Below, one piece after another: positions 18,115 to 26,676 of a stretch of DNA of 64,000 nt. Every line of letters begins with the position of its first letter. Position 1 is the first letter of the stretch. The position numbers were made by a program, and so were the translations under genes. Below the pieces are notes generated by a model. It saw only the letters and a list, made by a program, of their open reading frames with translations. It did no database searches and had not been told where the DNA came from. The DNA is from Microbacterium lushaniae (GTDB lineage: Bacteria; Actinomycetota; Actinomycetes; Actinomycetales; Microbacteriaceae): NCBI RefSeq assembly GCF_008727775.1, contig NZ_CP044232.1:1364001-1428000 (forward strand). The letters run 5' to 3'.

Positions 18115-20847
18115 GTGCAGTTGTTCGGACGTCAGCATGAGCGCGAGATCATCGAGCGCGTCCTGGCGGAGGCGCAAGCCGGCCGCTGCGGCGTCCTGTT
18201 CGCACGCGGTGAGGCCGGCATCGGGAAGACAGCCCTGCTGGACTACGCCGGCGCAGTCGCCGATCCGCTGGGGTTCCGGGTCGTGCGTGCGGTCGGCATG
18301 GAGTCGGAGAGACAGTTCGCTTACGCGGCGCTGCACCAGCTGTGTGCGCCTCTTCTGAAGTACGACGCTGCCCTGGCCGAGCCGCAGCGCGACGCACTGG
18401 CCACCGCGTTCGGTCGGAAGACGGGCCCCCCGCCCGACCGGTTCCTCGTCGGTCTGGCCATGTTGAATCTGCTGGCGGAGAGCGCCGAGGAACGGCCGCT
18501 CCTCTGCCTCGTCGACGACGCGCAATGGCTGGACCGGGCTTCGGCCGAGGTCATCGCCTTCGCGGCTCGGCGAGCGCACGCCGAGCGCCTGGTGATCCTC
18601 GTCGCGGCGCGCGACACCGACGACAGCGAGGCCGCTCCCTTCGCCGGCCTGCCGGCGCTGACGCTCCCCGGGCTCGGCGACAGCGACGCGCGGGCGCTGC
18701 TGGCCGCCGAGATCCGCATGCCGATCGATGACGCGCTCCGGGATCGCGTCATCGCGGAAGCCCACGGGAATCCTCTGGCCCTGCTGGAGCTGCCCCGAAA
18801 CTCCCGTCCCGAGATCCTGGCCAGCGGGCTCGACGCGCACGAGCGACCGAGCGTCACACGTCGTATGGAGGAGGCGTTCCGGCACCGTTCGGCCGAGCTG
18901 CCGGCGGAGACTCAACGGCTCCTGCTCGTCGCTGCGGCCGAACCGACGGGCGAGGTGGCGTTGCTGTTCCGGGCGGCGTCGCACCTCGGCATCCCACGCT
19001 CCGCGGCTGCTCCGGCGGAGAATGTCGGCCTGTTCCGCATCGACTCCCTGGTGCGGTTCCGTCATCCGCTGGTGCGCTCGGCCATCTACGCCGCGGCGAC
19101 GCCATCCGAACGCCGCCGCGCGCACGAGGCGCTGGCGGCCGCCGGCGACGCGCGCGTCGATCCGGATCGCCGTGCGTGGCATCGGGGGCAGGCCGTCCTC
19201 GGTCCGGACGCGGACGTCGCCGACGAGTTGGAGCGCGCCGGCCACCGAGCGCTCGCCCGCGGCGGGATGGCGGCGGCGGCGGCGTTCGTTCAGCGCGCGG
19301 CCGAGCTGACGCCCGAACCCGCGCTGCGCACCCAGCGGGCGACGCTCGCGGCGCAGGCGAAATACGAGGCGGGCGCGGCGGATGAGGCGTTGACGCTGCT
19401 CGCGCTCGCCGCGCAGGGACCGCTCAGTCCCTTCGAGGCCGCTCGGCTCACTCTCTTCCGTGCGCACATCACCTTCTACCTGGCGCAGGGGAGCGAGCTC
19501 CCCTCGGAGTTCCTGGATGCCGCGCGTGCGCTGGCGCCGGTCGAGCCGAGGATGGCGCGGGAGGCCTTTCTGTTCGCCCTCAACGCGGCTCTCATCGCCG
19601 GCGGCGATGTGCGAGGCGTCGCCGAGGCGGCCCTCGCGGCACCTCCCGCGCCGGATCCTCCCCGGCCGCTGGACCTACTGCTCGACGGCCTCGTGTCGGT
19701 CTATACGGACGGCTACGCCGCCGGGGTGAGCGTGCTCCGGGAGGCTCTCATATCGTTCTGCGACGAGGAGGTCGACAGAGACATCGTCGGACACACCGAC
19801 AGCGACCGCTGGCTGTGGCTCGCGAACCGCACGGCCCTCGCGCTCTTCGATGACGACCTGATGCGAGACCTGGCGGTGCGCAATGTCGCCCTCACGAGGG
19901 AGGCGGGAGCCGTGGCGACCCTTCGTGCCGCGCTGGTCTCGCATTCGGTCGCTCTCGCCCTGAGTGGCGACTTCAGCGGAGCGGGCGAACTCGCCGCGGA
20001 AGCCGCGGCGATCGCTCGAGCGACGGGGGCGGCCCCCCTGCCCTACGGGGATCTCATCCTGGCGTCGTGGCGCGGCCGGGCCGCGGAGACCACCGCCCTC
20101 CACCGGGAGAGCATCCGGGGGAAGGAGGAGGGGCGGGGAGCCGAGGTGACGCTGGCGCACTACGCGCTCGCCGTGCTCCACAACGCCACCGGGGAGTTCC
20201 TTCCCGCCATGACCGCGGCCCAGCGTGCGGCCGAATCCGATGAGCTCGCTGTCGTGAGCCTCGCCCTCCCCGAACTCGTCGAAGCGGCCGCGCGGGCCGG
20301 TCGCCTGGAGGAGGCTCGCGCAGCCGCCGACGAGCTGTGCGTGCGAGCGCAGGCGAGCGGCACGCGGTGGGCGCGAGGTCTGGCCTCCCGTGCGCGGGCA
20401 CTGATCGCCCAGGACCGCGCGGCCGAGGAGCACTACCGCGACGCGATCGAGCAGCTGACGGGTTCCCGCGCCGCCGGCCACCTTGCGAGGACTCACCTCC
20501 TCTACGGTGAATGGCTCCGCCGGGAGGGTCGCCGCCGCGATGCGCGCGAGCAGCTGCGCACGGCACATGACATGTTGACCGACATGGGCGCGGCGGGGTT
20601 CGCCGAGCGCGCGGCGAACGAATTGCGCGCCACGGGCGAGCACCCGCGTGCGCGCACATCCGCGCCCGGCGTCGTGCTGACCGAGCAGGAGCTGCACATC
20701 GCACGCCTGGTCGCCACCGGAGCCACCTCCCGCGAGGTCGCGGCGACGCTGTTCCTCAGCCCGCGGACGATCGAGGCCCACCTGCGGAGCATCTTCCGGA
20801 AGCTGGGCATCAGCTCCCGTCGCGACCTCAAGGAACTCCAGCTCTGA
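18115..20847 (+). CDS. LuxR-family regulator of the LAL type (AAA ATPase plus LuxR HTH)
   Basis: A 910-residue regulator. Walker A GEAGIGKT is at 32-39 and Walker B LLCLVDDAQWLD near 135. A long helical, TPR-like middle follows, and a LuxR helix-turn-helix closes the protein (ELHIARLVATGATSREVAAT, then RTIEAHLRSIFRKLGISSR). Size and order match the large ATP-binding regulators of the LuxR family, which often control secondary metabolism or sugar use. It starts with GTG at 18115 behind GGGGGTG. It is divergent from the DrrAB-like operon, which is a candidate target. Confidence 0.9.
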   Translation: MQLFGRQHEREIIERVLAEAQAGRCGVLFARGEAGIGKTALLDYAGAVADPLGFRVVRAVGMESERQFAYAALHQLCAPLLKYDAALAEPQRDALATAFGRKTGPPPDRFLVGLAMLNLLAESAEERPLLCLVDDAQWLDRASAEVIAFAARRAHAERLVILVAARDTDDSEAAPFAGLPALTLPGLGDSDARALLAAEIRMPIDDALRDRVIAEAHGNPLALLELPRNSRPEILASGLDAHERPSVTRRMEEAFRHRSAELPAETQRLLLVAAAEPTGEVALLFRAASHLGIPRSAAAPAENVGLFRIDSLVRFRHPLVRSAIYAAATPSERRRAHEALAAAGDARVDPDRRAWHRGQAVLGPDADVADELERAGHRALARGGMAAAAAFVQRAAELTPEPALRTQRATLAAQAKYEAGAADEALTLLALAAQGPLSPFEAARLTLFRAHITFYLAQGSELPSEFLDAARALAPVEPRMAREAFLFALNAALIAGGDVRGVAEAALAAPPAPDPPRPLDLLLDGLVSVYTDGYAAGVSVLREALISFCDEEVDRDIVGHTDSDRWLWLANRTALALFDDDLMRDLAVRNVALTREAGAVATLRAALVSHSVALALSGDFSGAGELAAEAAAIARATGAAPLPYGDLILASWRGRAAETTALHRESIRGKEEGRGAEVTLAHYALAVLHNATGEFLPAMTAAQRAAESDELAVVSLALPELVEAAARAGRLEEARAAADELCVRAQASGTRWARGLASRARALIAQDRAAEEHYRDAIEQLTGSRAAGHLARTHLLYGEWLRREGRRRDAREQLRTAHDMLTDMGAAGFAERAANELRATGEHPRARTSAPGVVLTEQELHIARLVATGATSREVAATLFLSPRTIEAHLRSIFRKLGISSRRDLKELQL

Positions 20848-20939
20848 CCCCCGCTCGACCCTTCAGAACCCGCCGCCGAGCTTGACCCGGTCCCGACCAC
20901 AGGGCGTGGACTGAGACCGACGGAGACGAGGTCGATCGA

Positions 20940-21350
20940 ATGTCCTGGAGCACACGAGAGCTGGCAGAACTTGCCGGAACCACGGTCAACACCGTGCGGC
21001 ACTATCACCGGATAGGCCTTCTCGACGAACCCGAGAGAGGGCCCAACGGCTACAAGCACTATGGGAGCAGCCACCTGCGCCAGCTGCTCCACATCCGGCG
21101 CCTGAGGGAGCGCGGCGTCCCCATTGCGGAGATCCCCCCGGACGATGGCCCGCACTCGGACGAGCGGATGCTCCGTCTGATCGAAGCGGATCTGTCGGCG
21201 AGCATCGACCGGCTTCAGCTCGCGCGGGCCGAGATCAGGGCCATGCTCTCGGCCCGGGCCGCCGGCTCCGGGGCGGCCGATCGCGACGATGCCCGCGACG
21301 GCGTCGGAGGCGACGACGGCGCTGACGCGAGTGCCGCGGCGACGAGGTGA
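20940..21350 (+). CDS. Short MerR-family regulator, DNA-binding part only
   Basis: A 136-residue protein with a complete MerR DNA-binding domain (WSTRELAELAGTTVNTVRHY, residues 3-22, to about 70) and a short dimerisation helix, but no C-terminal sensor domain. It is close to the 259-residue MerR protein at 22807-23586. The last 30 residues are low-complexity Asp/Ala and lie opposite another candidate frame (21215-21409). It may compete with its longer paralogue at shared sites, or be a decayed copy. Confidence 0.8.
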   Translation: MSWSTRELAELAGTTVNTVRHYHRIGLLDEPERGPNGYKHYGSSHLRQLLHIRRLRERGVPIAEIPPDDGPHSDERMLRLIEADLSASIDRLQLARAEIRAMLSARAAGSGAADRDDARDGVGGDDGADASAAATR

Positions 21351-21409
21351 CTCAGATCGATGGACAAAGTCGGCGGCAGGGTGATGTCGCTGGGGCGGGG
21401 CACGTACAT
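21215..21409 (-). CDS. Possible small protein of 64 residues with a strong ribosome-binding site
   Basis: ATG 21409 is preceded by AGGAGG with five bases between, the best ribosome-binding site in this stretch, and the frame lies 67 bases downstream of the membrane-protein gene on the same strand. The product (starting MYVPRPSDITLPP) is Pro/Ser/Ala-rich and matches nothing I know. Its second half overlaps the 3' end of the MerR gene on the other strand, so either end may be misjudged. Confidence 0.4.
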   Translation of the reverse strand: MYVPRPSDITLPPTLSIDLSHLVAAALASAPSSPPTPSRASSRSAAPEPAARAESMALISARAS

Positions 21410-21476
21410 GGGGTCCTCCTGGGCTGGGGCGGCGGGAACGCCGTGAGTGGGGTTCGGACGAGTCGGCGGGCGGTCT

Positions 21477-22115
21477 CTACTCGCCGCCGAAGAGCCCGCC
21501 GTCGAGGAGCCAGTTGTACCGCAGCCGCAGCGCCCGCTCGGTGCTGGCGGCCAGCGTCGCCACGAGGAGCGAGATGTTCGCCCACGCGGGGAGCTGGACG
21601 GGACTGGAGAACGTGCCGACCATCTCGGCGACCGGCGGGATCTGCGTGATCTGCTCGAGAATCTGCGGTATGCCCAGAACGAGGGAGACCGCGAGGACGA
21701 CCAACGACGCGGCGCCCATGGCGCGGCTGGCCGCGGGATGAGTCCGTTCCAATCGGGCGCGCCGTCCCTCGGCGGAGGAGGGATCGGGTGAGAGCTGACG
21801 CTCGCTCCCGTCGGGGGTGACGTAGTGACTCCGCTTGACCCCGAAGGCGCTCACCGCGACTTCGATCGCTCCACCGGGTACCGGAAACGCCGCCGGGGGT
21901 TTCGCCGTGGCCTGGTGCACACCGTCGAGGTACAGGCGCGCGCGCACCTCGCCGTCGGCATCGCCCCCGGGGCGGACATCCACCGACCAGGTCTGCCGTG
22001 AGCCGTCGTCGCCGGCAAGCTGCAGGTGGAAGAGGGAGCGGGAGAACTGCTGCCACCAGCGGTAGCGGGGCAGTCGCTTCCCCTCACCGAGGGTGACCGG
22101 CTCATCGCGCGACAT
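21477..22115 (-). CDS. Hypothetical membrane protein (212 residues)
   Basis: The first ~130 residues are soluble and beta-rich (QTWSVDVRPGGDADGEVRARLYLDG). They are followed by two hydrophobic segments near 130-155 and 170-190, then the motif ERALRLRYNWLLDGGLFGGE. ATG 22115 was chosen. It lies 26 bases downstream of the small-multidrug-export-like gene in the same direction. I do not recognise a family; a regulatory or accessory membrane protein is possible. Confidence 0.7.
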   Translation of the reverse strand: MSRDEPVTLGEGKRLPRYRWWQQFSRSLFHLQLAGDDGSRQTWSVDVRPGGDADGEVRARLYLDGVHQATAKPPAAFPVPGGAIEVAVSAFGVKRSHYVTPDGSERQLSPDPSSAEGRRARLERTHPAASRAMGAASLVVLAVSLVLGIPQILEQITQIPPVAEMVGTFSSPVQLPAWANISLLVATLAASTERALRLRYNWLLDGGLFGGE

Positions 22116-22141
22116 GGGGTGTCCTCTCCACTCCGCCGGGG

Positions 22142-22723
22142 TCAGACGCCGACGACGAAGGTGAGTGCCGCCCATACCGAGACGGTCGTCACGGTAGTCC
22201 AGAAGATGATCGCCACCGCCTGCCAGAGCAGAACCCATGCCCGGGCGACGCCGCTGCCGACGAGGATGGCGGAGGTGATCTGGGTCGGGATGGCCAGGGG
22301 ACCCAGGATGCTCGCGCCGGGGACGCCGAAGCGGACGAGCCACTTCTTGAAGCGCGCCCGCCCCTTGGATTCGGGCTTGGCGGAGGTGATCTGATCGAAG
22401 GTGTCGGCCGGCTCATCGAAGCGTGACGCCTCGGATGATCCGGCCGCCACACCTGCTCCCACCCGGATCGGCCGGCGGACGACGGCGGTGCGTGCCCCGG
22501 ACGTGAGCAGCACCACGAGGAGCACGCTCACGAAGTTGCCGATGGCCGCGGCGATGCCGGCGACCAGGGGATGGAGGCCGCCGATGATGCCGATCGTGGC
22601 TCCCAGCTCCCCCTCGAGGAAGGGGATGGCGGCGGCGAGCATCACGATGAGGGGCTGGACGAGCTCGGGCACCTGGCTCACGAGCTGTTGGAAGTTGCTG
22701 ACGAGTTCCTGCAGGGGATTCAT
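22142..22723 (-). CDS. Small multidrug export-like membrane protein
   Basis: A 193-residue protein with about four hydrophobic segments. The stretch PLIVMLAAAIPFLEGELGATIGII resembles the start of the Sm_multidrug_ex family (PF06695; COG2426), and FGVPGASILGPLAIPTQITSA fits its second half. A hydrophilic loop of about 45 residues sits in the middle. It lies downstream of a MerR gene and may be its target. Transport function in this family is little proven. Confidence 0.7.
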   Translation of the reverse strand: MNPLQELVSNFQQLVSQVPELVQPLIVMLAAAIPFLEGELGATIGIIGGLHPLVAGIAAAIGNFVSVLLVVLLTSGARTAVVRRPIRVGAGVAAGSSEASRFDEPADTFDQITSAKPESKGRARFKKWLVRFGVPGASILGPLAIPTQITSAILVGSGVARAWVLLWQAVAIIFWTTVTTVSVWAALTFVVGV

Positions 22724-22806
22724 GGCTCCGGCTTCTTTCTTCGGGACGGCGAGTCGGGAGATCTCTCGACCCGGTGCCCAGTAGAGACCGTGTTCTCAGA
22801 ACCAGG

Positions 22807-23586
22807 TCAAGCGGTGTGTCGCACGGACGGCGAAGCGTCGTCGTCCGCCGAGCGGTGCGCGGAAAGCAGCTCCTGCGCGAGGATTCCCGCGCGCGCGAGC
22901 ACGTCGAGCTGGGCGGGGTTGTAGAGCTCGGTCACGGCCTGGATGAAGGTCTGTCGCGTCACGTGGGCACTCTTGGACAGGTGCCCCGCCGGATCCGACA
23001 GCCACGGGTACTCGATCAGGTTCTGCGCGAGCGTGGGCGCGAGCTGCTCGGCGAGCTGCTGGCGGGTGACCTCGTCCGCATCCGCGGGGAGAGCGCCGAT
23101 CTCGTCGCCGACGGCGCCGGCTTCGGCATCCACTTCGACCATGCGCCGCAGATCCGCCATCGCCTCCTCGTCGTACAGCCGGGAGTAGATGTGGATGATC
23201 GAGCTGTCGGCTTCGGACAGGTGCGAGGCGACGGACGCGAAACCCGGGGGCGCATCGGCGGGGGCTCCGTCATCCAGGATCGCCGCGATGTCGGCACGGG
23301 CCTGCTGCAGGCGTGCGATGTTCTCCGCCAGTTCGGCATCCAGCGCGTGCAGCACCTCGGGAGTGTTCTCCCCACCTGTGCCGACCACTCCCACCTGCGA
23401 CAGCGGCACGCCGAGATCGGCCAGCCGCCGGATCCGCAGCAGGCGCACGAGATGGCGCACGCCGTACTGCTTGTAGCCGTTGTACCGGCGCTCGGGTTCG
23501 TCGAGCAGACCGACCCGGTGGTAGTGGCGGACGGTGTTCACGGTCGTGCCCGCCAGGTCGGCGAGCTCGCGTGTGCTCCAGGCCAT
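22807..23586 (-). CDS. MerR-family transcriptional regulator with sensor domain
   Basis: A 259-residue protein: MerR HTH at 3-70 (WSTRELADLAGTTVNTVRHYH, GLLDEPERRYNGYKQYG) and a helical C-terminal region of about 170 residues. Closely related to the short MerR protein at 20940 over the DNA-binding part, and more distantly to the one at 15421. It probably regulates the membrane-protein genes that follow on the same strand. Confidence 0.9.
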   Translation of the reverse strand: MAWSTRELADLAGTTVNTVRHYHRVGLLDEPERRYNGYKQYGVRHLVRLLRIRRLADLGVPLSQVGVVGTGGENTPEVLHALDAELAENIARLQQARADIAAILDDGAPADAPPGFASVASHLSEADSSIIHIYSRLYDEEAMADLRRMVEVDAEAGAVGDEIGALPADADEVTRQQLAEQLAPTLAQNLIEYPWLSDPAGHLSKSAHVTRQTFIQAVTELYNPAQLDVLARAGILAQELLSAHRSADDDASPSVRHTA

Positions 23587-23599
23587 GCGACGGCCCTCC

Positions 23600-23824
23600 T
23601 CAGCGCGCCGCCGGGCCGCGCGTCCCGGCGGCGCACAGCAGGGTGCCGCCCAGCGCCGCGGCGAGGCTGATCGCCCCGGCGTAGCGGGTCGCCCGCTCGC
23701 TCCCGGGCGCGGCCGGCCGGGTCAGGGGATACGGCGGCGGGGTGTCGCGCGTCCCGGTCAGGGCGCCGGACCGGGTCGCCGGTATGCGCTGGGTCGTCAG
23801 GGGTTCTCCGTGTTCTTCGGGCAT
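23600..23824 (-). CDS. Possible small membrane protein (74 residues)
   Basis: The frame ends 13 bases before the MerR start and has third-position GC content like its neighbours. One hydrophobic segment (AGAISLAAALGGTLLCAAG) lies near residues 48-66 after a polar start. No strong ribosome-binding site is visible. I do not recognise it. Confidence 0.4.
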   Translation of the reverse strand: MPEEHGEPLTTQRIPATRSGALTGTRDTPPPYPLTRPAAPGSERATRYAGAISLAAALGGTLLCAAGTRGPAAR

Positions 23825-23911
23825 GCAGCCACGATGGCAGCGGCCCCGGCGGCTTCGCGTCGGTAGCTCACCCTTATTTCCTCCGTGTGGTGAGAACCGG
23901 CTTCCGGATTG

Positions 23912-24418
23912 TCAGCGCCGGCGGGCGACCATCCGCTCCTCCAGGTGCCACGTGCGCGCCTCGTCGTCGGAGTACTCGCCCAGCCACACGAAGCGGTCGG
24001 GGCCGATCTCGGTGAACCGCCACCGGAGGAAAGGCGCGTCGTCGGTGCTGACGAGGTGGATCTGGTCGCCCACCTCTCGGCCGATGAACTTCCGCACCCG
24101 TCCGTTGACCGGTTCGATCCACGTGGATCGCCATGCACCCAGCACCTCGTCGAAGAATCTCACCGTCGTGCCGTGGAAGCCATAGGGCGCCTCGCCGGCG
24201 CCCGGCTGCCCAGGTCCGGGCACGGTCCACACGTCCTGGACCGCGCGGCCGCCGAGCACCCAGCCGAAGTGGACCTCGCCGACGGCCCCCTCCGGTGCCG
24301 CCGCGTCACCCGGTCGCGACCACTCGAGGCTCCAGGAGCCGACGAACCGGCCGAACGTCTCGGATGCTGCGTGACCGGGCCCGCCGCTGAGCAGGTGTTC
24401 GCTGAGAGGAGTCGACAT
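23912..24418 (-). CDS. Hypothetical protein, DUF1579-like beta-barrel
   Basis: A 168-residue protein with FGRFVGSWSLEW near residue 25, GWVLGGRAVQDVW, a central IEPVNGRVRKFIGRE and ERMVARRR at the end. This pattern of short beta strands around a GSW motif resembles DUF1579 or lipocalin-like small-molecule binding proteins. It has no signal peptide. Function unknown. Confidence 0.65.
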   Translation of the reverse strand: MSTPLSEHLLSGGPGHAASETFGRFVGSWSLEWSRPGDAAAPEGAVGEVHFGWVLGGRAVQDVWTVPGPGQPGAGEAPYGFHGTTVRFFDEVLGAWRSTWIEPVNGRVRKFIGREVGDQIHLVSTDDAPFLRWRFTEIGPDRFVWLGEYSDDEARTWHLEERMVARRR

Positions 24419-24514
24419 GCGGCGAGGCTACGCGCGCCCACCGACATCCGGGTCGCGCTCCCGCTAGCGTGGAGATCCCGGCCACGTGCTGATTCCTGCA
24501 GAGCGGAGACCACC

Positions 24515-25861
24515 ATGACCGAGGCCCACGCAACGTCGCGCGCACCCTTTTTCGCCAGACCCCGGCGGGGGGCAGCGATCGCGGCTGCGATTCTCGGCGC
24601 GGTGGGTGTGGCCGGCGGGGTGGCCGCGGTCGTCCTGGACCTCGGGTGGGTGGTGTGGGTGCTGTCGCTGGCGGCCGTCGGGCTGGCGGTCCTGTGCGCC
24701 CTGAGCGGTACGCGCCGGTCGGCACTCATCGGCCTCGTCGCCGGCGCCGCTGTCGTGGCCGGCGGATGCCTCGCGGTCGATGGCCGGCCGCCGGTGCCGC
24801 AGGGGTGGCAGGTGCTCCCAGACATCTCGCCCAGCGAGGATGTCGACGACTACTGGGAGGTCGGCGGCACCGACGACGTCCGCGTCCTGGCCGAACGGGA
24901 TCGGAACGCGCTCGTCGGGTACTCCGACGATGGGTCGGTCCTGTGGGTCAACGACGACGTCGCCGAGGTGGAGGGCTGGTCCGCCGTCTCGGCGGGGGAT
25001 TCGGTCGTGGCGTTCGCCGCCGGGACATCGGACGGACCCGCCATGTCCATCGCCACGGCGACGGGGGAGACCGAGTGGTCTGCCGAAGTGGATGGGGCAG
25101 AGCCCTTCTCCGCGAATGCCGACGTCATCGTCTTCACCGACGGGGAGCGCACCCTCGCCGTGGATCGGCGAAGCGGCGAACGCGTGTGGGAGACCGCGGG
25201 CTCGGCGATCGCAAGCAGCGAGGGCCGATCGTCCTTCAATCCGCAGCGCTGGACGCCCGAAGCCGACTGGATCGTCGTGTCCGTCGACGATGCGGACCGG
25301 TACGCGGTCGTGGATACCCGCACGGGTGAGACCGCCATCACCGCGCAGCTGGGCGAGTACGGCGAGTGGGTCATCGCCGGCGACACGCTCGTGACCTTCG
25401 GCTACGAAGACGACCGGCCCGTCGCCGTCGGCATCCCCTTGGCAGGCGGGGCCGGCTGGACGACGGAGATCACCGGTGGTGACCGGCCCGAGTCGTATCA
25501 GCCTGCCGACGCGGATGTGCGCCTGGTGAACCGGGCCTCCGTGCAATGGCTGGACGGGAGCGACGGCGAGCTCACCACGTTCGACCTGCCGACGGGCTGG
25601 ACGGTAGACGACACCGGCGGCGACACCGACGGCGCCAGGGGCCTCGTCGCCCAGCACCGCGACCGCGACGGCGACTCGGTCGCGATCGGCCTGCTGGACC
25701 CGCGCACCGGCGACCTCATCCCGATGGATCAGCGGGTGGCGGGCGCACAGGTGACCGGCGCGACGGCGAGCGGGACGATCGTCGAGGTGACGTACCGCGA
25801 CGCCGTCGGCGGCACGCATGAGCGAACGGTGCTGATCCCCGACGCGGCCCTGTCTCCCTGA
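24515..25861 (+). CDS. Membrane-anchored protein with PQQ-like beta-propeller repeats
   Basis: A 448-residue protein starting at ATG 24515. Residues about 18-95 contain three hydrophobic segments, followed by an extracellular region with repeated beta units such as GYSDDGSVLWV, AVDRRSGERVWE and AVVDTRTGETAI, typical of PQQ-like (PF13360) propellers. No PQQ enzyme residues are recognised, so a binding or structural role is more likely than catalysis. Confidence 0.75.
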   Translation: MTEAHATSRAPFFARPRRGAAIAAAILGAVGVAGGVAAVVLDLGWVVWVLSLAAVGLAVLCALSGTRRSALIGLVAGAAVVAGGCLAVDGRPPVPQGWQVLPDISPSEDVDDYWEVGGTDDVRVLAERDRNALVGYSDDGSVLWVNDDVAEVEGWSAVSAGDSVVAFAAGTSDGPAMSIATATGETEWSAEVDGAEPFSANADVIVFTDGERTLAVDRRSGERVWETAGSAIASSEGRSSFNPQRWTPEADWIVVSVDDADRYAVVDTRTGETAITAQLGEYGEWVIAGDTLVTFGYEDDRPVAVGIPLAGGAGWTTEITGGDRPESYQPADADVRLVNRASVQWLDGSDGELTTFDLPTGWTVDDTGGDTDGARGLVAQHRDRDGDSVAIGLLDPRTGDLIPMDQRVAGAQVTGATASGTIVEVTYRDAVGGTHERTVLIPDAALSP

Positions 25862-25920
25862 CGCGGAGAGGTCTAGCCTCGGCCCGGCGGCCGCTGCGGA
25901 GCATCCGCCGGAGGGATCGC

Positions 25921-26676
25921 ATGCGGAAGCTCCAGGACACTCAGCCGCTGTGGCACGCGCTGATCTGGATCGGGATCTACATCGCCGCCGTGAACGTCGG
26001 CGATGCCGTGGGCGGGCTGCTGCACTTCCCGGGAACGACGAGCATCGTCCTCCTCACCCTCTCCGTGGTCCTGGTCGTCTACCTGCGGCGCACGCGCCGA
26101 CTCGCCTTCTACGGGGTGCGCCGCGTGCAACCGGGCACGCTGCCGGCGACGGCCTTCTTCATCCCGCTCTTCGTCACCGCCTTCGTGTCCTACGGCAAGG
26201 GATGGGCTCCCGGACTGGACACGGAGACGGTGGTCTTCGCAATCCTGCTGGTCGCGGGGGTGGGGTTCGTCGAGGAGCTGATCTTCCGCGGGTTCCTGCT
26301 GCGCGCACTGAGGGCGGAGGGCCGGTTGACGTGGGCGATCGTCGTCTCCGGTGTCACGTTCGGGGTCGGGCACGTCGTCAACCTGCTGCGCGGGTACTCG
26401 CTCACCGAGCAGCTGGTGCAGATCGTGCTGGCGATCCTGGTCGGCATCGCGCTGGCCTACGGGGTCGTGCTGACCGGGAGCATCCTGCCCGGAGCCGTCT
26501 TCCACGCGCTGTTCAACCTCAGCGGCACCCTCACGACCGACTCCGTCTGGGGTGAGACCGTCGTGGCGGGCATCATCGCGGCCGTGATGATCCCGTACAT
26601 CTTCTTCCTCCGCAGTCGCCTGGCGGCGGTGGGACCTGCGCCCGATCCGCCGGCCGAGTCCGCCGGCTCACGCTGA
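25921..26676 (+). CDS. CPBP-family intramembrane metalloprotease
   Basis: A 251-residue membrane protein with about seven helices and the Abi/CPBP motifs: EELIFRG with Glu118, Glu119 and Arg123, FGVGH with His151, and FHALFN with His195 and Asn199. These are the expected metal-binding residues of the Rce1-like fold. Substrates are unknown; some members take part in bacteriocin immunity or surface-protein processing. The 3' end overlaps the convergent MFS gene by 9 bases. Confidence 0.9.
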   Translation: MRKLQDTQPLWHALIWIGIYIAAVNVGDAVGGLLHFPGTTSIVLLTLSVVLVVYLRRTRRLAFYGVRRVQPGTLPATAFFIPLFVTAFVSYGKGWAPGLDTETVVFAILLVAGVGFVEELIFRGFLLRALRAEGRLTWAIVVSGVTFGVGHVVNLLRGYSLTEQLVQIVLAILVGIALAYGVVLTGSILPGAVFHALFNLSGTLTTDSVWGETVVAGIIAAVMIPYIFFLRSRLAAVGPAPDPPAESAGSR

